64,000 nt of DNA, from assembly GCA_009746045.1 (NCBI GenBank), contig RPFO01000702.1, positions 248,001 to 312,000 of the forward strand. The letters run 5' to 3'. Origin of the DNA: Mesostigma viride. Lineage: Eukaryota > Streptophyta > Mesostigmatophyceae > Mesostigmatales > Mesostigmataceae. The notes under the pieces are model-generated. The model was not told where the DNA came from and ran no database searches. It saw only the letters and a list, made by a program, of their open reading frames with translations. This document shows, one piece after another, positions 37,748-45,516 of the stretch. Each line of letters opens with the position of its first letter. Positions within the stretch are counted from its first letter, which is position 1. The position numbers and the translations under genes were made by a program.

Positions 37748-39385
37748 ATGTCAAAAAATGATGATGACCCTATGAAAAAAATTCTTGAACGCCGTAAATT
37801 CATTGAGAACGAAAAAGATAACGAAAGAGAAGTAGAAGATGATGATCCGCTTCCCGATATCTCAGATAGTATAGAACAGCGAGCAGCTCGGGAAGAACCA
37901 AGGTCTCCTATCAAAAAAGGACCGGACACTCCTACTTTTGACCTAGGGGACGCATTACGGAAACAAATGGGTAATTTTAAGATCCCTTCCGTTCCTGAAA
38001 AACAAAGCAGGGAATTAGATGGAGAAGATGCTTGGGCAGATGAACCGCTAGAAGAATCAAGACCGGTGGTACGAGAAGAAACAACGGTTAAAAAAGAACC
38101 AGGAAAAATTAATGCTAATAGCGGTCTTTTTAGTAAAGTAGCAGGGCTTTTTGGCGGTGGCCAGAAAAAAGAAGAGCCAAAAGTAGGAAAACTTAACCCA
38201 GAAGCCATAAAAGCATTAGCAAATGCCAAAGCAGAAGACCTACGCCGTGCTGCAGAAAGAGAAGAATTACCGGGAGAATCAAGAGTTTCTGTAACATCGG
38301 CAGAATTACAAAAAGGTTCAGACATACCTATACCTCCTCCTATGATGGAACCACCACCAGCCCCGCCTTTATCAGAAAGAAGAGCGTCAGTAGCCATTGA
38401 AGAAACCGCCCCGCCTTTATCAGAAAGAAGAGCGTCAGTAGCCATTGAAGAAACCGCTCCACCTTTATCAGAAAAAAGAGCATCAGTAGCCATTGAAGAA
38501 ACCGCTCCGCCTTTATCGGAAAGAAGAGTATCAGTAGCCATTGAAGAGCCTTCTATACCTTCTTCAGAAAGAAGAAAAACAACTGTTAGCGAAATACCTG
38601 CCCCGCCTTTAGAAAAAAGGGAAACTACAGGAAAGGATACGAAGCCTACGAATTTTGATGAGGTACTTAATAAAGCAGGAGTTGTATTGAGTCCTAATGA
38701 TCAGACACTTATTACCGAAGCTTTTCATAAAGTTGGTATTATTGACCGCGTCCCTAAACGTGACAAACTATTATCAGAGCAAATTGCTTTAACTGTTTCA
38801 ACAGTTGTAAAAAACAACCCCGAACTACAACCTTTTGTAACTGAAATATGCGATGCTTTTGTGGATAAAGCAAAGCAGGATGCAACACGTACAGCTCTGA
38901 ATGATAGATTTGGTCAAATCAAATCTGAGTACCAAAAAGGTAGTAAAGTTCCAGAAAAAAGTAATAAAGACCTGGACATAGTAATAAAAGATTTAGAAGA
39001 ATTACAAGGAGATGTGTCAGGAAAAATTGGCCCTAAAAATGCTAAAGAGCTTGCCAGTAAAATTGATAAAATAAAAGAAGATTACAATACTAAGTCCGGA
39101 GAAGAACAAACTAAAACCCTATATCAGAATTTACAATCATTAAAAGATTGGTCTTCTGAAAAAGGAAAGGAAACAGCCGATAAATCTACGTGGAAAAAAA
39201 TAGGTACAGTTATTTCTTCTTGTATGTCTCTTGTTGCAGCAAAAATTGCAGGTAAAGAAGTTGAAACTATAAAAAACAACTTAGCACAGGCAATGAAAGA
39301 GCTAAAAACTCAGGGTAAAAAAGAGGTAGTGGAAGGGTTGTCAAAGATTAATACTAAGGCAGCGGAGAACCAAAGAAGTAGGTAA
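37748..39385 (+). CDS. Repeat-containing effector-like protein sharing a block with the adjacent Sca4-like protein
   Basis: A 545-residue hydrophilic protein without signal peptide. The N-terminal 200 residues are charged and disordered. A short polyproline stretch (PIPPPMMEPPPAPP) near residue 195 leads into a 16-residue tandem repeat (PPLSERRASVAIEETA), four good copies and one or two decayed ones at about residues 206-290. Residues about 300-396 form a helical block almost identical to residues 296-391 of the next gene. The tail is helical with a hydrophobic stretch near residue 490. Polyproline plus repeats suggests a host-directed protein, but the function is unknown. A strong AGGAGG site precedes the ATG. 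Confidence 0.85.
   Translation: MSKNDDDPMKKILERRKFIENEKDNEREVEDDDPLPDISDSIEQRAAREEPRSPIKKGPDTPTFDLGDALRKQMGNFKIPSVPEKQSRELDGEDAWADEPLEESRPVVREETTVKKEPGKINANSGLFSKVAGLFGGGQKKEEPKVGKLNPEAIKALANAKAEDLRRAAEREELPGESRVSVTSAELQKGSDIPIPPPMMEPPPAPPLSERRASVAIEETAPPLSERRASVAIEETAPPLSEKRASVAIEETAPPLSERRVSVAIEEPSIPSSERRKTTVSEIPAPPLEKRETTGKDTKPTNFDEVLNKAGVVLSPNDQTLITEAFHKVGIIDRVPKRDKLLSEQIALTVSTVVKNNPELQPFVTEICDAFVDKAKQDATRTALNDRFGQIKSEYQKGSKVPEKSNKDLDIVIKDLEELQGDVSGKIGPKNAKELASKIDKIKEDYNTKSGEEQTKTLYQNLQSLKDWSSEKGKETADKSTWKKIGTVISSCMSLVAAKIAGKEVETIKNNLAQAMKELKTQGKKEVVEGLSKINTKAAENQRSR
38363..38620 (+). repeat. 48-base tandem repeat inside the effector-like gene
   Basis: Units start at 38363, 38411, 38459 and 38507, each encoding PPLSERRASVAIEETA or a close variant. 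A degenerate unit follows from 38555. Copies differ by few bases, pointing to recent expansion. Confidence 0.9.
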
Positions 39386-39414
39386 AGAACCCTATAAGGT
39401 GAATTTACATATTG

Positions 39415-39448
39415 GCAACGAAAGGGGAATAATATTTCTCTTCGTTGC
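39415..39448 (+). terminator. Possible hairpin terminator after the repeat-protein gene
   Basis: GCAACGAA (39415-39422) pairs with TTCGTTGC (39441-39448). A T-rich stretch follows only after a gap, so this may be a weak or processing hairpin. Confidence 0.3.
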
Positions 39449-39647
39449 TAGATACTTTCTACACTTTTTTACAAATTATAGTATAAAAAGTCACTAACAG
39501 TTTTAGGATGCTTAAATAGCTCTACATCTATACAACTCAATTTTATTAAAGAAATACGCTTTTTCAATATTTAGTTGAAAAGCCAAAAAAGAATAAAGTA
39601 CTATTACATTTGAACAATCCTTCGAAGAAAACAAAGGGAATAAAATT

Positions 39648-42347
39648 ATGAGTAAATACATTTATACACAATTCGTGACTCCAGACGAGCGCGAAAAAAT
39701 GGCTAAAAATGCTTCTGGAGTAGCTCAAACTTACTTTGTAACTAGTAAGCTTGGTTCACAAACCCCAAAACAGCAAGCCGATACTTTATACTCTGCTATA
39801 AGAGATGTAGAAGGCAACGGGGATCATCCTATAGTTAAAGCACTAAAAAACTACATGTTAAGCAATGGATCTACCCAAGAACAAATCGATGATATATTAA
39901 AACAAGGAAATGCAGCTTACGAAGCTAGCAAGGAACAACCTAAAGCTAAGGTAGAAAAAGGGATCAGCGTTCCCCTAGATCTGGCAGAACCTTTTTCACC
40001 TCTAGGTGTACCAACAAAAGTGAATTCACCGGAACTACAAGCACCAGTAGTTAGTAAGCCACAACCTGGCGAGAAAGGTTTTACCTACCAACGCGTAGAA
40101 CTTTCCCATCAATTTGAAGGAAACTTACTTACAACTTATATCAAAGTTAACCCATCAGAGTATGCTCGAGGTTTACTTTCCGAAAAAACTAGAGACGAAC
40201 AAGCTAATATTTTATATTCTGCCCAAATGGGGGGGGACAGTAATGTAATTAAAGCACTGGAAAAACATTTAATTAACGAAAAGGTTTTTAGCCCAGAACA
40301 GATAGAGAGCATAAAAAGGGCCGCAAATCAAGCAGAGTTAACAATAAGCCGTGAACAAAACGAAATAACAGCAGCTGTAGAAAGTGGAGTATCTCCTATT
40401 ATAAAGAATAGCGAACCTATTATAAAGAATAGCGAAGTAAGAGCCCCCGGAGAATTGCAACTAGTTCCCTTCAACGTAGATAATCCAGAAAAATCTCTTG
40501 TACTTGCTTCTAAGTTAGAAAAAGGTAATAAACTCACTTTTGATGAGGTACTTAGTAAAACAGGAGTTGTATTGAGTTCTAGTGATCAGGTGCTTATTAC
40601 CGAAGCTTTTCATAAAGTTGGTATCATTGACAGAGTTCCTAAACGTGGCGAACTATTATCAGAGCAAATTACTTTAACTGTAGCGACAGTTGTAAAAAAT
40701 AACCCCAAATTACAACCTTTCGTAACTGAAATATGTGATGCTTTTGTTGATAAAGCAACGCAGGATGCAACACGTACGGCTCTTAATGGTAAGTTTGACT
40801 CACTCAAATTACAATATCAACAGCAAAAGAAAACAGAAATAGAGGAAGAACTCCCTTCTCCAGACACCAGGCCACGATCTAATGATTTAACAGGACGCGA
40901 TGATCCACGCGCTCCTAAAGTAAAAGAAATCGAAGCCCAGGATAGTATAATTTTAAGAAGCACTACAGAGAAAGGGCAATCAACAGCCTTATCTTCTAGC
41001 GAGGTCGACCCTATAACCGAAGCTATCCGTAAAGAAATTCTGGCAGAACAGCAAAAATTAATACAAACTCAAATTGCTCTTAGTGACCCAGCTGTAAAGG
41101 ATATGGATCCTCAGCAATTTAGAAAGTACTTAACTTCCGATCCAGGAAAAGAGGAAGCAGCCAAGGTTTTCGCTAAACCAGAAATTCAAACAGCTCTTAA
41201 TAAAATTGAAGTTGAAGGTTACAGAAAAGTTCATGCTGAATTCAGCGATAGTTTTAAAAATGTTAACTGGACACCAGATCAGGTTGTTGCCGCAGGACAA
41301 CCAAAAACGAAAACGTCCGAAATAACAAATGAAGATGGCTTAGTTGTAGCTAAGATAAAGGAAACAACGCACGATATAGCTCCGTTAGCTGTAACGCTTG
41401 ATAATGGAGATAAGGTTAACGTCAAGAGTTACAGAACCATAGATTTTCCAACAGAGCTAGAAACCGGAAAAGGACCTCTTCACTTGTCAATGGCAGTAAA
41501 AGATCAAAATGGCCGAAATATTTCTGAAAAAGACGCTGTTTATTTTACCGCCCACTATGATGAACAAGGTAAATTAACTGAAATAAGTTCACCTATACCT
41601 GTTAAATTCATGGGAAAAGGCGATGATGCTGTAGGTTATATAGAGCGCGTTGGACCCGATGGAAAACCAAAAGTATATACATTACCGGTTACCCAAGGCA
41701 AATATAAGGAAATGATGAGAGAGGTAGCTAAAAATCAGGGAATGGCCGTAGATTTGTCACAAGAAGTTGCTCAAGAGGCTCAGGACCTTGCATTAACCAA
41801 GAAAAAATCTAGAGATCCAGTACTAGAAAGAGATGAAGAAGCTGTACAGCCTCAGAAAAAGACGGGAAGATCTGAGGATTCAATCGCCCTACCCGAAACT
41901 GATGCCATTCCTCTCCAAATGGTTTCTGTTCAGGGGACCGCTCAGGATAAAACTACTGCAATTGACAATATGCTAAGAGGCGTAAGCCCAGAGAGGATAG
42001 TGGCAACTTTAAAAGACCAAGTAGCAAAAGGTGGAAGCGAAGCGGTTGGGTTAATAGTGGAAGCTACTAAAGAGGGCAGAACCGGAGACCATCCAGGAGT
42101 TCATACATTAACAGCTGCGCAATTTAAAGAAGTATATGAAACCGGTATGAACGCTGCCAAGGTCATTTCAGATAAACGTGCTCCCCAAAACCTGGCGAAA
42201 CATACAGAGGACAGTATGAGAAACATACATTCTGCTTGCAATAAACTAACTAAGCCAGCCGCTGTTGACCCTATCGATCATATGCACGCTAAAAAATTGC
42301 ACGACAGAAATTTTGAACTAAAAAACCTACCAGCAAGAGGTCGCTGA
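39648..42347 (+). CDS. Sca4-like (PS120 core domain) mosaic protein, candidate secreted effector
   Basis: An 899-residue protein without signal peptide or membrane helix. Residues about 454-712 match the N-terminal domain of Rickettsia Sca4/PS120 (SYRTIDFPTELETGKGPLHL, KDAVYFTAHYDEQGKLTEI, PVKFMGKGDDAVGYIERVG, YTLPVTQGKYKEMMREV). Sca4 is a secreted rickettsial protein that binds host vinculin. Around this core are other modules. Two related helical units lie at residues 8-97 and 144-237 (LYSAIRDVEGNGDHPIVKAL / LYSAQMGGDSNVIKALEKHL). The block shared with the upstream gene is at 296-391, and a weaker related unit at about 769-845. The usual long Sca4 C-terminus is not recognised. AAAGGGAAT precedes the ATG. 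Confidence 0.85.
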   Translation: MSKYIYTQFVTPDEREKMAKNASGVAQTYFVTSKLGSQTPKQQADTLYSAIRDVEGNGDHPIVKALKNYMLSNGSTQEQIDDILKQGNAAYEASKEQPKAKVEKGISVPLDLAEPFSPLGVPTKVNSPELQAPVVSKPQPGEKGFTYQRVELSHQFEGNLLTTYIKVNPSEYARGLLSEKTRDEQANILYSAQMGGDSNVIKALEKHLINEKVFSPEQIESIKRAANQAELTISREQNEITAAVESGVSPIIKNSEPIIKNSEVRAPGELQLVPFNVDNPEKSLVLASKLEKGNKLTFDEVLSKTGVVLSSSDQVLITEAFHKVGIIDRVPKRGELLSEQITLTVATVVKNNPKLQPFVTEICDAFVDKATQDATRTALNGKFDSLKLQYQQQKKTEIEEELPSPDTRPRSNDLTGRDDPRAPKVKEIEAQDSIILRSTTEKGQSTALSSSEVDPITEAIRKEILAEQQKLIQTQIALSDPAVKDMDPQQFRKYLTSDPGKEEAAKVFAKPEIQTALNKIEVEGYRKVHAEFSDSFKNVNWTPDQVVAAGQPKTKTSEITNEDGLVVAKIKETTHDIAPLAVTLDNGDKVNVKSYRTIDFPTELETGKGPLHLSMAVKDQNGRNISEKDAVYFTAHYDEQGKLTEISSPIPVKFMGKGDDAVGYIERVGPDGKPKVYTLPVTQGKYKEMMREVAKNQGMAVDLSQEVAQEAQDLALTKKKSRDPVLERDEEAVQPQKKTGRSEDSIALPETDAIPLQMVSVQGTAQDKTTAIDNMLRGVSPERIVATLKDQVAKGGSEAVGLIVEATKEGRTGDHPGVHTLTAAQFKEVYETGMNAAKVISDKRAPQNLAKHTEDSMRNIHSACNKLTKPAAVDPIDHMHAKKLHDRNFELKNLPARGR
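40393..40434 (+). repeat. 21-base tandem duplication in the Sca4-like gene
   Basis: The segment encoding PIIKNSE is present twice in a row, identical at the DNA level, at the linker before the shared block. It is a small recent slippage event. Confidence 0.7.
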
Positions 42348-42685
42348 AAAAATAGTTAATGGCTGTCTGTTTAGAGAAATATAGTAATCTGAGGTGAATT
42401 AACCCATAGTTTCAGTTACTATATTTTATAATCACGTTTCTTGCTTTTAGAATTTAACTTGTCTCTACGTCAAAACTCTAAATTTCTAATACAATTTTAG
42501 GAATTTATAAACCTGCTCATCGCGTCTTCGTTTTTTTGATACGCATTTTTGTTAAAGATACAAAATTTTAGTAAAAATTTGTTAAGTTCTCTGATTTTAC
42601 TTATGTTTCACCATTAGGCATCTGCCAGTATTGCTGAAATTTTTAAAACTTAACTTATGGATAGATTATTATGTAGAGAATCCTT
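42348..42685. other. Gene-free stretch between the Sca4-like gene and the IS remnants
   Basis: Apart from the terminator at 42377-42426, these 338 bases show no gene, tRNA or clear structured RNA. Composition is very AT-rich. Confidence 0.6.
42377..42426 (+). terminator. Terminator of the Sca4-like gene
   Basis: AAATATAGTAA (42377-42387) pairs with TTACTATATTT (42416-42426), extended by CTGA/TCAG inside. The downstream flank is T-rich. It lies 30 bases past the stop codon. Confidence 0.5.
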
Positions 42686-42813
42686 TTAGAGTATTTGCAA
42701 ACCTACGTAAATCCAATCCACAGCAGAGGTCAGGGGATTAACGATATCCCCAATTATTCCCTTAAGATAGTTTCTACCCATACGGCCAAAATTCTTTAGA
42801 TGACCTAATAAAC
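42686..42813 (-). pseudogene. C-terminal remnant of an IS5-type transposase
   Basis: Read on the minus strand the segment encodes RLLGHLKNFGRMGRNYLKG, then IIGDIVNPLTSAVDWIYVGL and a stop at 42686. The GRNYLKGxxGDxxNxL pattern is the typical C-terminus of IS5-group transposases. The rest of the gene is absent: the frame runs straight into the left end of the IS982-family element. I could not find the missing part on the other side of that element. Confidence 0.55.
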
Positions 42814-43787
42814 GCGAGTTTCGCATTAGAAAGTTAGGTGTACAGCAGTAAACAAGTAGGTTATAGGTTACTTCATTTTACAAAATAACAGAAATAACCT
42901 ATGAAAATGGATTTTACAGAAATATATTGCCACGTCGATGACTTTTTAAAAGAATTAGATAACAAGACAGGTTTGATTGCAAATAACAATAATAAAACAG
43001 GCTGTCAGGGCAGGCTTAATAGAAGCGAGATTATAACAATAATCATAGGATATTGGCAATCATCCTATGACTGTTTTAAAAACTACTATCTAAAGCAAAT
43101 CTGGATTTATCACCAGCGGGATTTTAGGGGAGTTAGTTACTGCCAATTCATCAAACTAATCAGCTCATATCTACCACTGTTAGTGTTAATGCTCAACTCT
43201 ATTATGGATAAATGCGACGGCATATCTTTTATTGACTCAAGTAGCCTTGAGGTGTGTAAACGTTATCGTATTTCTATGCACAGAGTTTTTGCAGGAATTG
43301 CAGTGCGTAGCAAGACGACAAAAGGTTGATTTTACGGCTTAAAATTGCATTTATTGATCAATCAAAGAGGCGGCATAATCAAAGCATCGTTTAGCTCCGG
43401 TAATAAAGATGATAGAGCGCAATTAAAGCTTATGATTAAAGGTTTGTTTGGCAAGGTTTTTGGCGATAGAGGCTATATCTCTCAAGAATTATTCAGAGAG
43501 CTTTTAGAACAAGGAATCTTTATAATCACCAAAGTGAAGAAAAATATGAAAAATAAGTTTATGTCTTTGATTGATAAAATATTATTACTCAAACGAGCAT
43601 TAATAGAATCAGTCTTCGGCAAAATCAAATTGCTAGGCAAATTTGAGCATTCAAGACATAGATCGGTTACAAATGCTTTTGTTCATATGGTTGCTGCCCT
43701 CATCAGCTATCAATTATCAGACAATAAACCATCTATCAAATCCCTTTTGCACTTGCAAAATTTTTAACTTTCTAATGCGAAACTGGT
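42814..43787 (+). mobile_element. IS982-family insertion sequence
   Basis: A ~970-base element bounded by a perfect 20-base inverted repeat (42817-42836, starting AGTTTCGC; and 43765-43784, ending GCGAAACT). The right end extends to ACC at 43785-43787, the family's typical outer bases; the left end has lost it. No target-site duplication is visible. The transposase inside has one internal stop. Confidence 0.85.
42901..43767 (+). pseudogene. IS982-family transposase with one in-frame TGA stop
   Basis: The two halves, 42901-43329 and 43345-43767, lie in the same frame. They are separated only by a TGA at 43327-43329 and a short read-through segment. Catalytic positions are visible: Asp in FIDSSSLEVCK, Asp in VFGDRGYIS, and Glu in LIESVFGKIK. 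The stop falls where the family reads GWFYGFKLHL, so a TGG Trp codon has probably become TGA. TGA is a normal stop elsewhere in this window (for example virB10 and the Sca4-like gene). Without another transposase source in the cell the copy should be immobile. Confidence 0.85.
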
Positions 43788-43906
43788 GTTAAATAAGTAT
43801 GTAAATTTCTAGGATAGGATATGGCTCTATATTTACACAACCAACAAATACTTAATTGTAGGGAAAGAAAGAAAAAATCAAGGAGTATAGCTAAGAAGAT
43901 ATTGAA

Positions 43907-43920
43907 GGCTCTGTTGCAAA
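43907..43920 (+). mobile_element. Possible IS6-family terminal repeat remnant
   Basis: GGCTCTGTTGCAAA is the characteristic outer sequence of IS6/IS26-group terminal repeats. No IS6-type transposase or matching second end is seen nearby, so it is at most a relic. Confidence 0.35.
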
Positions 43921-44085
43921 TAGAGGCATTACCCTATATTACAACTGCTTCTTCATCTTTGCCCGTTTAACAACTTATACAAACTGTACTGTAGATTCTA
44001 TGGACTGCAAAATTTATTTCTAATTAAAGTTACTAAACGTAAAAACTTCGGATAAAATTTTTCTTCATTGCTAGAATTTGTATTT

Positions 44086-44250
44086 ATGATTTCTGGTCGA
44101 TACAACTATAAACCAGTGAAGACAAAACCACGCAAAACAAAAGACGAAGAAATCCAGCGGGAAATAAACCAGGATTTACATAATGCTCTTGAGAGATACA
44201 GGGCATTGGTTAAAACCAGAAGAATAAAAGAAGCGTTACATCCAATTTAG
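44086..44250 (+). CDS. Small hypothetical protein, doubtful
   Basis: A 54-residue frame starting at ATG 44086 (MISGRYNYKPVK), rich in Lys and Arg with a helical C-terminus (NQDLHNALERYRALVKTRRIKEAL). No family is recognised and it lies between IS remnants. It has no obvious ribosome site. It could be a fragment or non-coding. Confidence 0.3.
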   Translation: MISGRYNYKPVKTKPRKTKDEEIQREINQDLHNALERYRALVKTRRIKEALHPI

Positions 44251-44275
44251 TGTACTAGTTACGACTTGAAAAAAA

Positions 44276-45425
44276 TCAGGCGGCTTGATAAGTTAATAGC
44301 AAGTTGTCTGATATTCTCTCTATATTACCAATATTTTTTTCTTTGGCAATATAAATTGAATCTCTAAAAGTTTGCATTGGAGTTTTTCCAAAACAATGCT
44401 TACCTGAATGAGATCTTTCGTTATTATAGCTAATAATCCAGGTATCTACATCTAGATGTAACTCATCCAAAATATTATAAAACTTTTTACGGAATAGAAG
44501 GTGATAACACTCTTCTTGCATGGTTTTATGGAAACGCTCACAAATGCCATTAGTTTGGGGGCTGCCTTAGTTCTAGAATGGTCTACATCCTCAATGCCCA
44601 GGTATATTGGTAAGCATGATTTTCAGGCTTGCCGCAATATTCAGCGTCTCTATCGGTTAAGATACGAAGCAAAGGGATATTATGGCTTGTAAAAAACGGT
44701 ATAACCCTAGCATTAAGGTGATCAGCGGCGGTAATAGACGTTTTCTCAGTATAGAGCTTACAAATAGCCACCCTGGAATAGGTATCTACAAAAGTTTGTT
44801 GATAAATGCGCCCTATGCCTTTGATATTGCTCACGTAGTAAGTATCCTGTGACTCTAGGTAAACCAGGGCATAGTTTCGATTTCACCCGTTGCCTCACGC
44901 TTGTTTTTTGCCTTTTCAAGTGCAGCAAGCTACACATCGTTGAGAACAATACCGTCATTGGCAACTTTGGCTTCCAAAGCCCTGAGACGTTTTTTAAAGT
45001 TCTCTAAATCGTTACGTAACCATAGACCTTACGCCACCTCCAGAGAGGATAATACCCCGTTTCCGTAGCCCATTTGCGGCTCTTTCATGCCCGTAAGTCG
45101 GAAAGTCCACAGCCATATTAATTACAGCATCTTCCACATTAGCAGGCACACGATTCTTCAGGCAAGGTTTTTTACGATTCATCTCAAACAGGGCTTCTTC
45201 TCCACCTTGGTCGTAGAGTTCTTTGTAGCGATAAAATGTATCTCTACTATAGCCCATGACTTTGCACGCTTGGGATACATTCCCTAATGTTCTGCAAATT
45301 GTAATAAACCAACTCTTGGCTTTATGATTTTTCCTTGATATATTGTCATCTGACAGTCTCCTTTTTTTGAGGTTGTTAAAATTATTGCCGGGTACGATGC
45401 TATCTAATATTTTCGTACCCAACAA
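44276..45425 (-). pseudogene. Decayed IS481-type transposase
   Basis: On the minus strand the order is: a helix-turn-helix start (GNVSQACKVMGYSRDTFYRYKELYD, YGHERAANGLRKRGIILSG) at 45425-45012; a linker (LEAKVANDGIVLN, LAALEKAKNKREATGEIET); the integrase core (GRIYQQTFVDTYSRVAICKLY, RILTDRDAEYCGKP) at about 44834-44583; and the C-terminus (YNNERSHSGKHCFGKTPMQT) at 44521-44276. The pieces are in different frames. I count at least four frameshifts (near 45020, 44875, 44605 and 44550) and a TAG stop near 44930. Clearly inactive. Confidence 0.85.
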
Positions 45426-45516
45426 TCCTTAACTGTCAGATTAAGTCTTTACTTTTACAGATAATAGTTAAAACTACAGCACCTCCGGTTATCTGTATAC
45501 AGTTTTTTAATTGGCT

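Noticed and set aside
37726-38541. Long minus-strand frame (271 codons) opposite the repeat gene
   Set aside because: It is the mirror of the tandem repeats; the plus-strand gene has a strong ribosome site and clear domain sharing with its neighbour.
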